DNA of 64,000 nucleotides. Origin: Protonemura montana (lineage: Eukaryota > Arthropoda > Insecta > Plecoptera > Nemouridae). The position numbers and the translations under genes are program-made. Shown piece by piece: positions 19,921 through 31,775 of the stretch; position 1 is the stretch's first letter; each line of letters begins with the position of its first letter. The stretch covers positions 8,308,001 through 8,372,000 of the forward strand of contig OX387612.1 in the NCBI GenBank assembly GCA_947568835.1. Direction: 5' to 3'. The notes beneath the pieces are model-generated. The model did no database searches. It saw only the letters and a program-made list of their open reading frames with translations, and was not told the DNA's origin.

Positions 19921-20686
19921 CAAGTGACCGAATGTGCAACTGGCCGAATAGGATTTTTAAGTCAAATGGGAATTCGGTGACTTGCACATTCGGCCACTTG
20001 CACATTCGGCCACTTGCACATTCGGCCACTTGCACATTCGGCCACTTGCACATTCGGCCACTTGCACATTCGGTCACTTGCACATTCGGCCACTTGCACA
20101 TTCGGCCACCTGCACATTCGGCCACTTGCACATTCGGCCACTTGCACATTCGGCCACTTGCACATTCGGCCACTTGCACATTCGGCCACTTGCACATTCG
20201 GCCACTTGCACATTCGGCCACTTGCACATTCGGCCACTTGCACATTCGGCCACTTGCACATTCGGCCACTTGCACATTCGGCCACTTGCACATTCGGCCA
20301 CTTGCACATTCGGCCACTTGCACATTCGGCCACTTGCACATTCGGCCACTTGCACATTCGGCCACCTGCACATTCGGCCACCTGCACATTCGTTGAGTTG
20401 CACAGGCTATTCGGCCACTTGCACATTCGGCCACTTGCACATTCGGCCACCTGCACATTCGTTGAGTTGCACAGGCTATTCGGTCACTTGCACATTCGGT
20501 CACTTGCACATTCGGTCACTTGCACATTCGGCCACTTGCACATTCGGCCACTTGCACATTCGGCCACTTGCACATTCGGTCACTTGCACATTCGGCCACT
20601 TGCACATTCGGTCACTTGCACATTCGGTCACTTGCACACTCTGTCATTTTCTCGTTTCGGCCACTTGCACATTCGGTCACTTGAGA
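19921..20686. repeat. 16-bp minisatellite, about 42 copies, with inverted cap
   Basis: The unit is cattcggccacttgca. Units differ mainly at one site (ggccac or ggtcac), and the ggtcac variant clusters at the right end. A diverged block, gttgagttgcacaggctatt, occurs twice 68 bp apart, at 20393 and 20461. The left end (19921-19949) is a single unit pair in the opposite orientation, separated by about 25 bp. No stop codon arises in several frames, so frames of up to 240 codons exist on both strands; these are artefacts. Confidence 0.95.
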
Positions 20687-20689
20687 CGG

Positions 20690-21004
20690 CGCCACTTTTA
20701 AAAGGTTTTTGTCAATTTTCAGTTTTGCCAACACTTTGAAATGGTTGTACAGAAATGTCAGCCGACGTATTTTTCTCACAGCAATTGGCTCGACGCTGGA
20801 TTCAGCCCGTGGACGCTCGACTTCGTGACTCAGCTCGGGTGCATCGTTCAACGAGACGTCACGACTTAAACCGATGACGTCACGACACACGTCACGATCT
20901 TGAGCGCGTCGTGCACGAGGCGTGACTTCGTTTCGCGCTCGCAAAACTCTCGAGTCGTGGGTTCGAGACTTGGAGAATTACCACAGGGTGTTTCCGTCAC
21001 ATTC
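20690..21004. other. GC-rich segment with clustered CGTCA motifs
   Basis: Within 20855-20935 the motif cgtca occurs repeatedly, including the full CRE-like palindrome tgacgtca at 20875-20882. No gene is adjacent, so no regulatory role is claimed. Confidence 0.4.
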
Positions 21005-21476
21005 AACCGTTTCATGGTCACCCATCCAAAACATAGTCCAACGCAGTGTTGCTTAACTTCGGTGATCTCACACGAGAACCGGTGTTTAAAACACTTTAAA
21101 CCGTTCGGTGGTCACCCATCCAATACCTGACCCAGCGCAGTGTTGCTTAACTTCGGTGATCTCATGAGAACCAGTGTTTCCAACACTTTAAACCCTTTCA
21201 TGGTCACCCATCCAAAACATAGCCCAACGCAGTGTTGCTTAACTTCGGTGATCACACGAGAACCGGTGTTTCCAACACTTCAAACCGTTTCATGGTCACC
21301 CATCCAATACCTGACTCAGCGCAGTGTTGCTTAACTTCGGTGATCTCATGAGAACCGGTGTTTCCAACACGCCAAACCGTTCGGTGGTCACCCATCCAAT
21401 AACTGACCCATCGCAGTGCTGCTGAACTTCGGTGATCTCACGAGAACCAGTGTTTTCAACACGCCAAACGGTTCGG
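21005..21476 (-). repeat. Five tandem 5S-rRNA-like heads, ~93-bp unit
   Basis: On the minus strand each unit reads caccggttctc, gatcaccgaagttaagcaac, a variable middle, then ggtattggatgggtgacc. This covers roughly the middle two thirds of 5S rRNA, including the A-box, intermediate element and C-box regions. Unit starts on the + strand are near 21007, 21099, 21192, 21286 and 21378. The ends of true 5S rRNA are absent, so these are not 5S genes. Confidence 0.88.
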
Positions 21477-21946
21477 TTTATTAATTCCTGTACGTAGTTA
21501 GTATAATTAAAAAAAAAACTCATTGAAATGCGCCTAGATTTTGAGATTCATCTATGATTTTCGACCTCGAAATTAAACACTTGCAGAGTCTATATAGCTC
21601 AAAATAAATTATTCTTTGTAATTGTTTAAATTTGACTGCATTATAGACATGCTGTAGCCATGTAGCACCCAGACATGATACCCCAGGCAAGCTATCACAT
21701 TGTGTTTATCTCCCCTGTCCATAGCAACGACCAAAGTGAAGGCGATAGCCGGCCGGAAGTCGGGCTCGCGACCGGATGCTCCAAGTATTGGTCAGTTGGT
21801 TTTTCGCAGGAGTTCCGCTTCGTCTCCCCGCGCGTCCCCTCGTAGTTACCTGCCAGTTTCCTGTTCCGGTCCGTGGTCTATGCGTGCTGCGATCATGCGC
21901 AATTCGGGGCGTCTCGATGGACTTTTAAATAGTGGCGCCTTGGGCC
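21477..21946. other. No recognisable feature
   Basis: AT-rich on the left, GC-rich at 21730-21930. No gene is supported. Confidence 0.5.
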
Positions 21947-23010
21947 TTTGAAGTTAAGCAACACAGTGAGAGGATTTGGTATTGGATGGGTGACCGTTAA
22001 TGATCGCAAATGACAATTTCTCTAGACAAGCAGTGATTGGTTAAGGAATTTCCAAAGCCTACTGTGGGACAGGAGCATGGGCTGCGTGCCGGAACCGGCT
22101 TCACATTTGGCGTCCTACCATGTCAGTATTCATATCAGAATTAGCTCATACTTGATGAGCTTCATCATCAGCTTGTCAATCACGGACAGCCAACAAAACT
22201 AGTGCTGTTGGACAGGAGCAGCCAACACAGTGTGTCAAAGTGACAAAGCTAAGCGGTGGCCGGACCTGGGTGCTGTTGGACAGGAGCAGCCAACACAGTG
22301 TGTCAAAGTGACAAGGCTAAGTGGTGCCCGGACCTTGGTGCTGTTGGACAGGAGCAGCCAACACAGTGTGTCAGAGTGACAAGGCTAAGCGGTGGACGGT
22401 TCTTGGTGCTGTTGGACAGGATCAGCCAACACAGTGTGTCAAAGGGACAAGGCTAAGCGGTGGCCGATCCTTGGTGCTGTTGGACAGGAGCAGCCAACAT
22501 AGTGTGTCAAAGTGACAAGGCTAAGCGGTGGCCGGTCCTTGGCGCTGTTGGACAGGAGCAGCCAACATAGTGTGTCAAAGGGACAAGGCTTAGCAGTGAC
22601 TGGTCCTTGGTGCTGTTGGACAGGAGCAGCCAACACAGTGTGTCAAAGGGACAAGGCTAAGCGGTGGCCGATCCTTGGTGCTGTTGGACAGGAGCAGCCA
22701 ACATAGTGTGTCAAAGTGACAAGGCTAAGCGGTGGCCGGTCCTTGGCGCTGTTGGACAGGAGCAGCCAACATAGTGTGTCAAAGGGACAAGGCTTAGCAG
22801 TGACTGGTCCTTGGTGCTGTTGGACAGGAGCAGCCAACATAGTGTGTCAAAGGGACAAGGCTAAGCAGTAGTCGGCTCTTGGTAGTGTTGAACAGGAGCT
22901 ACGTGCCGGTGCCGGGTCCACCTTATGTTCCCCTCATCGCCAGTCTATCTTCGTTCAGTCTGTCATTCACCGATAGCTAATAGACCAGTAATACAGGGAC
23001 ATGCCAGCAT
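21947..23010 (+). mobile_element. 5S-derived SINE with internal 68-bp array
   Basis: A 5S head (gaagttaagcaacac at 21951, then attggatgggtgaccg) is followed by spacer, about 10 tandem copies of a 68-bp unit (22203-22885), and then the normal SINE tail (gctacgtgccggtgccggg, tgtcattcaccgatagc). The unit contains ggtgctgttggacaggagca, the counterpart of the SINE central sequence ggtgctcttcgacaggagta. Two blocks of three units (204 bp) are near-identical in tandem at about 22439-22840. Confidence 0.88.
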
Positions 23011-23332
23011 GATCTCCCTGGTTGCCGTCATACCAATTTAACATGGAATTGGCAGGTAATTCTAGACGACCTCAAGCACGACAAAGTATTCCGTAGAGGT
23101 TATCAAATTACAGACGAAGCAATATCATAAAGTGCCGGGTGAAGAGTCACGGCAAGTTGATACCGGCACTGATCAAGAACCAGAAGTCGAATCGAAGTCT
23201 TCCGTGGCGAACGAACTGTCACGTGGCCCGCCAAAACACGCCTATCACGACGCGCGTGCGCGCTGGCGTTTTGACCGTTTTGTCGCGTGTCTCTGTCTTA
23301 GCGTGACGATGACCCCTCGGGTGCCTCCAAGG
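23011..23332. other. No recognisable feature
   Basis: Moderately GC-rich DNA between two retroposons. No gene is supported. Confidence 0.5.
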
Positions 23333-23347
23333 AGCCTTGACCGTCTT

Positions 23348-23708
23348 TTTATTATTAACAACACTACAACCGTCTCAAAAATTGACTCGAACCCCGATCT
23401 CCACCTATCGCGGGTGTTGCTCTGAACCATTGAGCTTTCTGGACACTGGCTTTTTGAGACGATTTTAGTGTATTTGATGAGAATGACAGTTCTCCAAGGA
23501 GTAGAACCATGAGTAGAACCATGACCAAAATCGTCTCAAAGAGCCAGTGTCCAGATAGCTCAATGGTTCAGAGCAACACCCGCGAAAGGTGGAGATCGGG
23601 GTTCGAGTCCGCGTTTGGGCATCAATTTTTGAGACGGTCGTAGTGTTGTTAATGATAAAAATACCCCGCGCATTGCAAGCGTTTGCAATTTAAATCAGAT
23701 TTCATCCT
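23348..23708 (+). mobile_element. Inverted-dimer tRNA-derived SINE
   Basis: The right half (23525-23708, + strand) has a tRNA-like head with A-box tagctcaatggt and B-box gggttcgagtcc, then gggcatcaatttttgagacg and the family tail ending atttcatcc. The left half (23348-23470) is its reverse complement but lacks a 12-base segment after the B-box. A perfect 15-bp direct repeat, agccttgaccgtctt, flanks the whole (23333-23347 and 23709-23723), so both halves inserted together. Confidence 0.88.
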
Positions 23709-23794
23709 AGCCTTGACCGTCTTCGGTTGGAGAAAGACCCGACTTTTGCGTTGAGATTGAAGAGCGCAAGTTGTCACGGAATTTCCAATATAGA

Positions 23795-24120
23795 GGTGAC
23801 TGTAAGTGACCAGTTTTGCGTTTCGGGAGAGAGGTTGAAGGGATGAAAGTCGACTCGCCTTGCTTATCAACCTCTCGGCAGCATGGATTTGTGGAGTAAT
23901 CCTGTTGTTGGCGTTGTACCATCCTTCGGAAGGGACGTTAAGCCTGTGTTCCCATTGGTGCTCGCCGACAGGAGTAGGCTAAGCACTGGGACCACGTTTC
24001 CTATCATTTATTCTAGACTAGTCTTAATCCAGCTTCATCTTTATCATCATCCACTCATTCACCGACGCCGTTTGACCATTGTGTGACATTTCTGATTGTC
24101 AAAACAGTGCGTTGCTACAA
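23795..24120 (+). mobile_element. 5S-derived SINE, headless
   Basis: Starts in the spacer (gtgaccagttttgc, gggagagaggttgaaggg), then body (cttgcttatcaacctctc), central part and a complete tail (catccactcattcaccgacg, tcaaaacagtgcgttg). The 5S head is missing. Confidence 0.85.
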
Positions 24121-25900
24121 TAGTGGTAAGCAGCGAGATCAACGGCGGTAGAGGCTCCCCAGTTGCAACTCTACTAATCAGCTACCGGATATTTGTTGAG
24201 CGTAAGTCATGGGTCACGCCGTTTCTTAGGGCAACCGTTCGAAAATACTTGTATCCATTGCCTACGTGAAATTACTGTCTTTAGTTAAGGCGACCAATTT
24301 TCACGGTAAACTTCGAGGGTCACTTTTTGGCCATACATATCTCGTGAAATATCGTTATTTGTGACCAAACCACCGTATCCCGATAACGTGTAACTGTCAA
24401 ATATTTTGACGATTGCGATTCCGAATCGTAACACTTTTTGATTTGTAATTTTTTTATCAATATTTTACCGTGAAAATGTGTAAGTTATATGTAAAAATAT
24501 TTGGCGTGAATGTATATTCAATTCGTGCCAATCTATAGTAAACTGTCAAATATCCTATGACATTTGGCAACCATTCTTAAATGAAAAAATAACTGGAAAT
24601 TTTCTCAAAATGAAATGTGGCATAGTCATAATTGTAACACAAATGTCATTTCAATGTTAAGTGCCATTACAACTTTCAATGCACCCATTTTATGTCTCAT
24701 AGGCATTTCATCGGTACGGGTGTACTCAGACAATTGTAGGTGCTACTCTCAACATTCCATAGCTCTGATGTTAGTACTTCATAGAATCTAGCCATTAGCA
24801 TTCAATCATTGGCATATGTTTTCAAAGCATATATATATCGAACAAGTCGGCACGTTGGCAAGCCTACCTAGAGTATACAAGTGGTTAATGTGAAACGAGC
24901 GTGACTATTTCGATGGTATTTAAACAGCAGGTGAAAACGTAGGGGGCCGAGCCGCGTCCGTTGACAAATTATCGATTGTTTTTTGAGTCACTGTCTTTTG
25001 TTTGATTGTCGATGCTAGGCTGTGTCTGGCACGGCGAGATCATGATGCACAGGTTATAGTGTTTGGAAATACGAGGCCGGGTAATAGTGGTTATGACTAG
25101 CACTGTGATGAAGATTGCTTGGGAAATTGGAAGCGGTGACCGATTTAGAATTGCAGATAAGTTTTCGCTATTTTCCTTGTTTTTTCAGTCAGATTCATGC
25201 GGTTTTAACCATTTAACAGAATACAAAATTTCGAACTGTTTTTGGTTACAGTATTCCTTCGAAATTTTGATTTTAATGACTTTAGAAAGGATTTAAAATG
25301 TGAAACTCCCTTTATCCATGGCATAATTCATTTTTAAATTCGTTAAAATACTCTAAAATTCACAGAAAAAGCAAGAAAATAAATATATAAATGACAACAT
25401 CGCATACTTTTATAACATTTATGTATAAATTTACAAATCTACAACCTTAAGCGGAAGCTATTTTATAATAAACTATGATAACAACATTCTCGTTAAAACT
25501 GCCAGCCTCCAACAAAGATAAAAACACGGAAGAAGTATCAAATCCCAAATCAACATTACTCTATCAATAAGTCAATAGTCCTAGAAACCCACAAAATATC
25601 TAATCGCCGGTGGTTTCAGACCAATATGGCACACATGCTCCATACAGCCAATGTACCGGTACTGAGCGAGGCTACGCATAGGTGTTTCTTATCACTCGAG
25701 TGGGCGCAATTAGCCGTATTACAGTACAATTGCAGCCGTAATGCCATGGTCTAGTTACCCAAGCACCCAGGGACGCGGAACAGTACGCTAAAAGCAGAGA
25801 AAAAAAGCCGAATACTTCTATCTCAGAAGAGCAGAGAGATTTTTTAAAGATGTAAGAATAATTGATTGAATTTTTCGGTTTAAGCCATGAATAAAAATAA
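24121..25900. other. No recognisable feature
   Basis: About 1.8 kb with no gene or shared repeat family. It is AT-rich, and the short frame at 25063-25296 has no domain. Confidence 0.5.
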
Positions 25901-25904
25901 GAAT

Positions 25905-26045
25905 AAGCTATGTGGCGCTGGTCTAATGACGTCGGGGAATGATTGGGTGATGATGAGGATGATGATTAACCTACCCTAGCCTAGATGGGAGGAGGGGAAG
26001 CACGGTGACGTCACAAAGCCTACACTTGTCGAGCAGCACTGAGAT
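25905..26045 (-). mobile_element. 5S-derived SINE tail fragment
   Basis: Minus-strand tail: tggcgctggtctaatgacgt, gatgatgaggatgatgatta, then cacttgtcgagcagcact. Body and head are lost. Confidence 0.7.
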
Positions 26046-26635
26046 TAATAATAATCGAGGTAAGAATTTGTGGAAATAAGAAGATCGCTTTGGGTTTAAG
26101 CTAAGATATTTGTTTTTATTTTTCTAAATTTTGTGTATCCAAAATGTCAAAGGCATTGCAGTAGGTACTGTGTTTTCAAACTGGTCTATAGAAATGACAA
26201 AAGCGTGAAATAAGTTAGGAAAAAAAATATTTAATTTAATCAAATGTTATTATTAAACCATTATGCAGACATGTAACAACTATAATCGCATATGTTACTA
26301 CAGTGGGTGGACCTAGACCTAATTATTTCTCCCCCTCCCCTTCTTTTATTGTAATATTTGCAAAAATTATAATCAAATAAAATAGTTTTAAACGTCAAAA
26401 ATTGAGCTCTTTTTAAATAAAATATACAGAGTATTTAAAGGGCTCATTTCTTTTTCATATGTACAACACGGGATAAAAAAAAATAGCAAAATTCGTGTGA
26501 AAAATCGGTCGACCTGCGTTATCGATTTCTTATCGCCGTTTGATTTAGGTGACCGTTGCAAAACATGAACAGGAAACAGCTGCTCAAATATCGTTACTTC
26601 TGGTCAGATTCTTATCAGGGCATGCAAAACGTGCA
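26046..26635. other. No recognisable feature
   Basis: AT-rich DNA with no gene. Confidence 0.5.
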
Positions 26636-26639
26636 CAGC

Positions 26640-27400
26640 AATTGTTGAGAACTTCGGTGCTGGCCATGTCACTGAAGTTAAGCAACGCTGCGTTCGGCCA
26701 GTCATTGGATGGGTGACCGACATCAGCACATAGACCCTGGGGGAGGATTATTAAATATAAACGCCCCGTGTCAGTCCGGAGAGCTTATCATTTACCAACA
26801 GCGTCAACACAGTGTGTCAAAGGGACAAGGCTAAGCGGTGGCCGGTCCTTGGTGCTGTTGGACAGGAGCAGCCAACACAGTGTGTCAAAGGGACAAGGCT
26901 AAGCGGTGGCCGGTCCTTGGTGCTGTTGGACAGGAGCAGCCAACACAGTGTGTCAAAGGGACAAGGCTAAGCGGTGGCCGGTCCTTGGTGCTGTTGGAAA
27001 TGAGCAGCCAATACAGTGTGTCAAAGGGACAAGACTAAGCGGTGGCCGGTCCTTGGTGCTGTTGGACTGGAGCAGCCAGCACAGTGTGTCAAAGGGACAA
27101 GACTAAGCGGTGGCCGGTCCTTGGTGCTGTTGGACAGGAGCAGCCAACACAGTGTGTCAAAGGGACAAGGCTAAGCGGTGGCCGGTCCTTGGTGCTGTTG
27201 GACAGGAGCAGCCAACACAGTATGTCAAAGGGGCAAGGCTAAGCGGTGGCCGGTCCTTGGTGCCGTTGGACAGGAGCAGCCAACACAGCGTGTCAAAGAG
27301 ACAAGGCTAAGCGGTGGCCGGTCCTTGGTGCTGTTTGTCAGGAGCAGGCAGTGTGCAGACACCGGGTTCACACTTGGCTCCCTGACAAAACAGGACCTTA
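26640..27400 (+). mobile_element. Second 5S-derived SINE with 68-bp array
   Basis: Head (gaagttaagcaacgctgcg at 26672, cattggatgggtgaccga), a spacer, about 8 units of 68 bp (26803-27345), then a SINE tail start (caggagcaggcagtgtgcag, acaccgggttcac). The unit has the same sequence as in the array at 22.2 kb but is more uniform (gtcaaagggacaaggctaag). Confidence 0.85.
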
Positions 27401-27720
27401 CGAATGAGAGCACCCTGAACAAAAACTGTATGTCATTTGGCACTATCCACCGCTGCCTAGATTTTCGCTACTCATCTCCGTTGCTCGTGGTGACCGATTT
27501 GAAAAAGCGGAACGTCGAACAATTCCACTGCCGCCGGAAGTCGATCGAGAAGAGCGGAAGTCGAACGATGCTCGCTTGTTATCCCGACCATGTCACCTGT
27601 TGCTGGAGCGTCGACAATTCATGACCCTACTTCCGGCTCCGGTGGTCCAGATCAAGGTGGGTGCAGTATGGTCCATGACTATGATGCCACTTGCAGAGGT
27701 ATTTAAAAGCCGAGCTCTTA
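27401..27720. other. No recognisable feature
   Basis: GC-balanced DNA between the SINE and array B. The motif cggaagtcg occurs twice (about 27534 and 27556). No gene is supported. Confidence 0.4.
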
Positions 27721-30700
27721 ACTAGAGCGGTGATTCGTAACCCTGGTATTACTGACAGTAGCACCGTGCTAACTAGCACCACCATAGCACCAAACAGTAA
27801 CCCCGACCTAGAGCGGTGATTCGTAACCCTGCTATTACTATCAGTAGCACCGTGCTAACTAGCACCACCATAGCACCAAGCAGTAACCCCGACCTAGAGC
27901 GGTGATTCGTAACCCTCCTATTACTGTCAGTAGCATCGTGCTAACTAGCACCACCATAGCACCAAGCAGTAACCCCGACCTAGAGCGGTGACTCGTAACC
28001 CTGGTATTACTGTCAGTAGCACCGTGCTAACTAGCACCACCATAGCACCAAGCTGTAACCCCGACCTAGAGCGATGATTTGTAACCCTGGTATTACTGTC
28101 AGTAGCACCGTGCTAACTAGCAACACCATAGCACCAAGCAGTGACCCTGACCTAGAGCGGTGATTCGTAACTCTGGTATTACTGTCAGTAGCACCGTGCT
28201 AACTGGCACCACCATAGCACCAAGCAGTAACCCCGACCTAGAGCGGTGATTCGTAACCCTGGTATTACTGTCAGTAGCACCGTGCTAACTAGCAACACCA
28301 TAGCACCAAGCAGTGACCCTGACCTAGAGCGGTGATTCGTAACCCTGGTATTACTGTCAGTAGCACCGTGCTAACTAGCACCACCATAGAACCAAGCAGT
28401 GACCCCGACCTAGAGCGGTGATTCGTAACCCTGGTATTACTGTCAGTAGCACCGTGCTAACTAGCACCACCATAGCACCAAGCAGTAACCCCAACCTAGA
28501 GCGGTGATTCGTAACCCTGGTATTACTGTCAGTAGCACCGTGCTAACTAGCAACACCATAGCACCAAGCAGTGACCCCGACCTAGAGCGGTGATTCGTAA
28601 CCCTGGTATTACTGTCAGTAGCACCGTGCTAACTAGCACCACCATAGCACCAAGCAGTAACCCCGACCTAGAGTGGTGATTCGTAGCCCTGGTATTACTG
28701 TCAGTAGCACCGTGCTAACTAGCAACACCATAGCACCAAGCAGTGACCCCGACCTAGAGCGGTGATTCGTAACCCTGGTATTACTGTCAGTAGCACCGTG
28801 CTAACTAGCACCACCATAGCACCAAGCAGTAACCCCAACCTAGAGCGGTGATTCGTAACCCTGGTATTACTGTCAGTAGCACCGTGCTAACTAGCAACAC
28901 CATAGCACCAAGCAGTGACCCCGACCTAGAGCGGTGATTCGTAACCCTGGTATTACTGTCAGTAGCACCGTGCTAACTAGCACCACCATAGCATCAAGCA
29001 GTAAACCCGACCTAGAGCGGTGATTCGTAGCCCTGGTATTACTGTCAGTAGCACCGTGCTAACTAGCACCACCATAGCATCAAGCAGTGACCCCGACCTA
29101 GAGTGGTGATTCGTAACCCTGGTATTACTGTCAGTAGCACCGTGCTAACTAGCACCACCATAGCACCAAGCAGTGACCCCGACCTAGAGCGGTGATTCGT
29201 AGCCCTGGTATTACTGTCAGTAGCACAGTGCTAACTAGCACCACCATAGCACCAAGCAGTAACCCCGACCTAGAGCGGTGATTCGTAACCCTGGTATTAC
29301 TGTCAGTAGCACCGTGCTAACTAGCAACACCATAGCACCAAGCAGTGACCCTGACCTAGAGCGGTGATTCGTAACCCTGGTATTACTGTCAGTAGCACCG
29401 TGCTAACTAGCACCACCATAGAACCAAGCAGTGACCCCGACCTAGAGCGGTGATTCGTAACCCTGGTATTACTGTCAGTAGCACCGTGCTAACTAGCACC
29501 ACCATAGCACCAAGCAGTAACCCCAACCTAGAGCGGTGATTCGTAACCCTGGTATTACTGTCAGTAGCACCGTGCTAACTAGCAACACCATAGCACCAAG
29601 CAGTGACCCCGACCTAGAGCGGTGATTCGTAACCCTGGTATTACTGTCAGTAGCACCGTGCTAACTAGCACCACCATAGCACCAAGCAGTAACCCCGACC
29701 TAGAGTGGTGATTCGTAGCCCTGGTATTACTGTCAGTAGCACCGTGCTAACTAGCAACACCATAGCACCAAGCAGTGACCCCGACCTAGAGCGGTGATTC
29801 GTAACCCTGGTATTACTGTCAGTAGCACCGTGCTAACTAGCACCACCATAGCACCAAGCAGTAACCCCAACCTAGAGCGGTGATTCGTAACCCTGGTATT
29901 ACTGTCAGTAGCACCGTGCTAACTAGCAACACCATAGCACCAAGCAGTGACCCCGACCTAGAGCGGTGATTCGTAACCCTGGTATTACTGTCAGTAGCAC
30001 CGTGCTAACTAGCACCACCATAGCATCAAGCAGTAAACCCGACCTAGAGCGGTGATTCGTAGCCCTGGTATTACTGTCAGTAGCACCGTGCTAACTAGCA
30101 CCACCATAGCATCAAGCAGTGACCCCGACCTAGAGTGGTGATTCGTAACCCTGGTATTACTGTCAGTAGCACCGTGCTAACTAGCACCACCATAGCACCA
30201 AGCAGTGACCCCGACCTAGAGCGGTGATTCGTAGCCCTGGTATTACTGTCAGTAGCACAGTGCTAACTAGCACCACCATAGCACCAAGCAGTGACCCTGG
30301 TATTACTGTCAGTAGCACCGTGCTAACTAGCACCACCATAGCACCAAGCAGTAACCCCAACCTAGAGCGGTGATTCGTAACCCTGGTATTACTGTCAGAA
30401 GCATCGTGCTAACTAGCACTACCATAGCACCAAGCAGTGACCCTGGTATTACTGTCAGTAGCACCGTGCTAACTAGCACCACCATAGTCCCAAGCAGTAA
30501 CCCCGACCTAGAGCGGTGATTCGTAACCCTGCTATTACTGTCAGTAGCACCGTGCTAACTAGCACCACCATAGCACCAAGCAGTAACCCCGACCTAGAGC
30601 GGTGATTCGTAACCCTCCTATTACTGACAGTAGCACCGTGCTAACTAGCACCACCATAGCACCAAGCAGTGACCCCGACCTAGAGCGGTGACTCGTAACC

Positions 30701-31775
30701 CTGGTATTACTGTCAGTAGCACCGTGCTAACTAGCACCACCATAGCACCAAGCAGTAACCCCGACCTAGAGCGGTGATTCGTAACCCTCCTATTACTGAC
30801 AGTAGCATCATGCTAACTAGCACTACCATAGCACCAAGCAGTAACCCCGACCTAGAGCGGTGATTCGTAACCCTCCTATTACTGACAGTAGCACCGTGTT
30901 AACTAGCACCACCATAGCACCAAGCAGTAACCCCGACCTAGAGCAGTGATTCGTAACCCTGGTATTACTGTCAGTAGCACCGTGCTAACTAGCATCACCA
31001 GAGCACCATGCAGTAACCCCGACCTAGAGCAGTGATTCGTAACCCTGGTATTACTATCAGTAGCACCGTGCTAACTAGCACCACCATAGCACCAAGCAGT
31101 AACACCGACCTAGAGCGGTGATTTGTAACCCTGGTATTACTGTCAGTAGCACCGTGCTAACTAGCACCACCATAGCACCAAGCAGTAACCCCGACCTAGA
31201 GTGGTGATTCGTAACCCTGGTATTACTGTCAGTAGCACTGTGCTAATTAGCACCACCATAGCACCGAGCAGTGACCCCGACCTAAAGGCGGTGATTCGTA
31301 ACCCTGGTATTACTGTCAGTAGCACCGTGCTAACTAGCACCACCATAGCACCAAGCAGTGACCCTGACCTAGAGCGGTGATTCGTAACCCTGGTATTACT
31401 GTCAGTAGCACCGTGCTAACTAGCACTACCATAGCACCGAGCAGTAACCCCGACCTAGAGCGGTGATTCGTAACCCTGGTATTACTATCAGTAGCACCGT
31501 GCTAACTAGCACCACCATAGCACCAAGCAGTGACCCCGACCTAGAGCGGTGATTCGTAACCCTGGTATTACTGTCAGTAGCACCGTGCTAACTAGCACCA
31601 CCATAGCACCAAGCAGTAACCCCAACCTAGAGCGGTGATTCGTAACCCTGGTATTACTGTCAGTAGCACCGTGCTAACTAGCACCACCATAGCACCAAGC
31701 AGTGACCCTGACCTAGAGCGGCAGTATTAATTAGCACTATTATCAGTGACTTTGGCTTCAGTTACGCTTCATGTA
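27721..31775 (+). repeat. 86-bp satellite array B, about 46 copies, plus flank
   Basis: The unit is the reverse complement of array A: gattcgtaaccctggtatta, ctgtcagtagcaccgtgcta, actagcaccaccatagcacc and so on. Variant units recur at a spacing of 1,032 bp (gaaccaag at 28389 and 29421; gcatcaagcagtaaa at 28991 and 30023), so a block of 12 units was duplicated. The right flank (31719-31775, with gcagtattaattagcac and cttcagttacgcttcatg) matches the flank of array A in inverse and that of the 70-bp array at 42.5 kb. Confidence 0.95.

Noticed and set aside
19972..20686. CRISPR-like direct repeats
   Set aside because: Repeats are contiguous with no unique spacers, and the DNA is from an animal nuclear genome. 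The same holds for the 26, 47, 50, 68 and 86-bp arrays.
19830..20739. Several overlapping open frames of 110-241 codons on both strands
   Set aside because: The 16-bp unit lacks stops in several frames, and simultaneous openness on both strands shows a repeat artefact.
21005..21476. 5S rRNA gene cluster
   Set aside because: Units cover only the middle of 5S rRNA, lack both pairing ends and have no T-run terminators, and the same head is attached to a SINE body elsewhere.
23550..23622. Functional tRNA gene
   Set aside because: A- and B-box are present, but the acceptor stem does not pair, and the sequence continues into a SINE tail within a target duplication.
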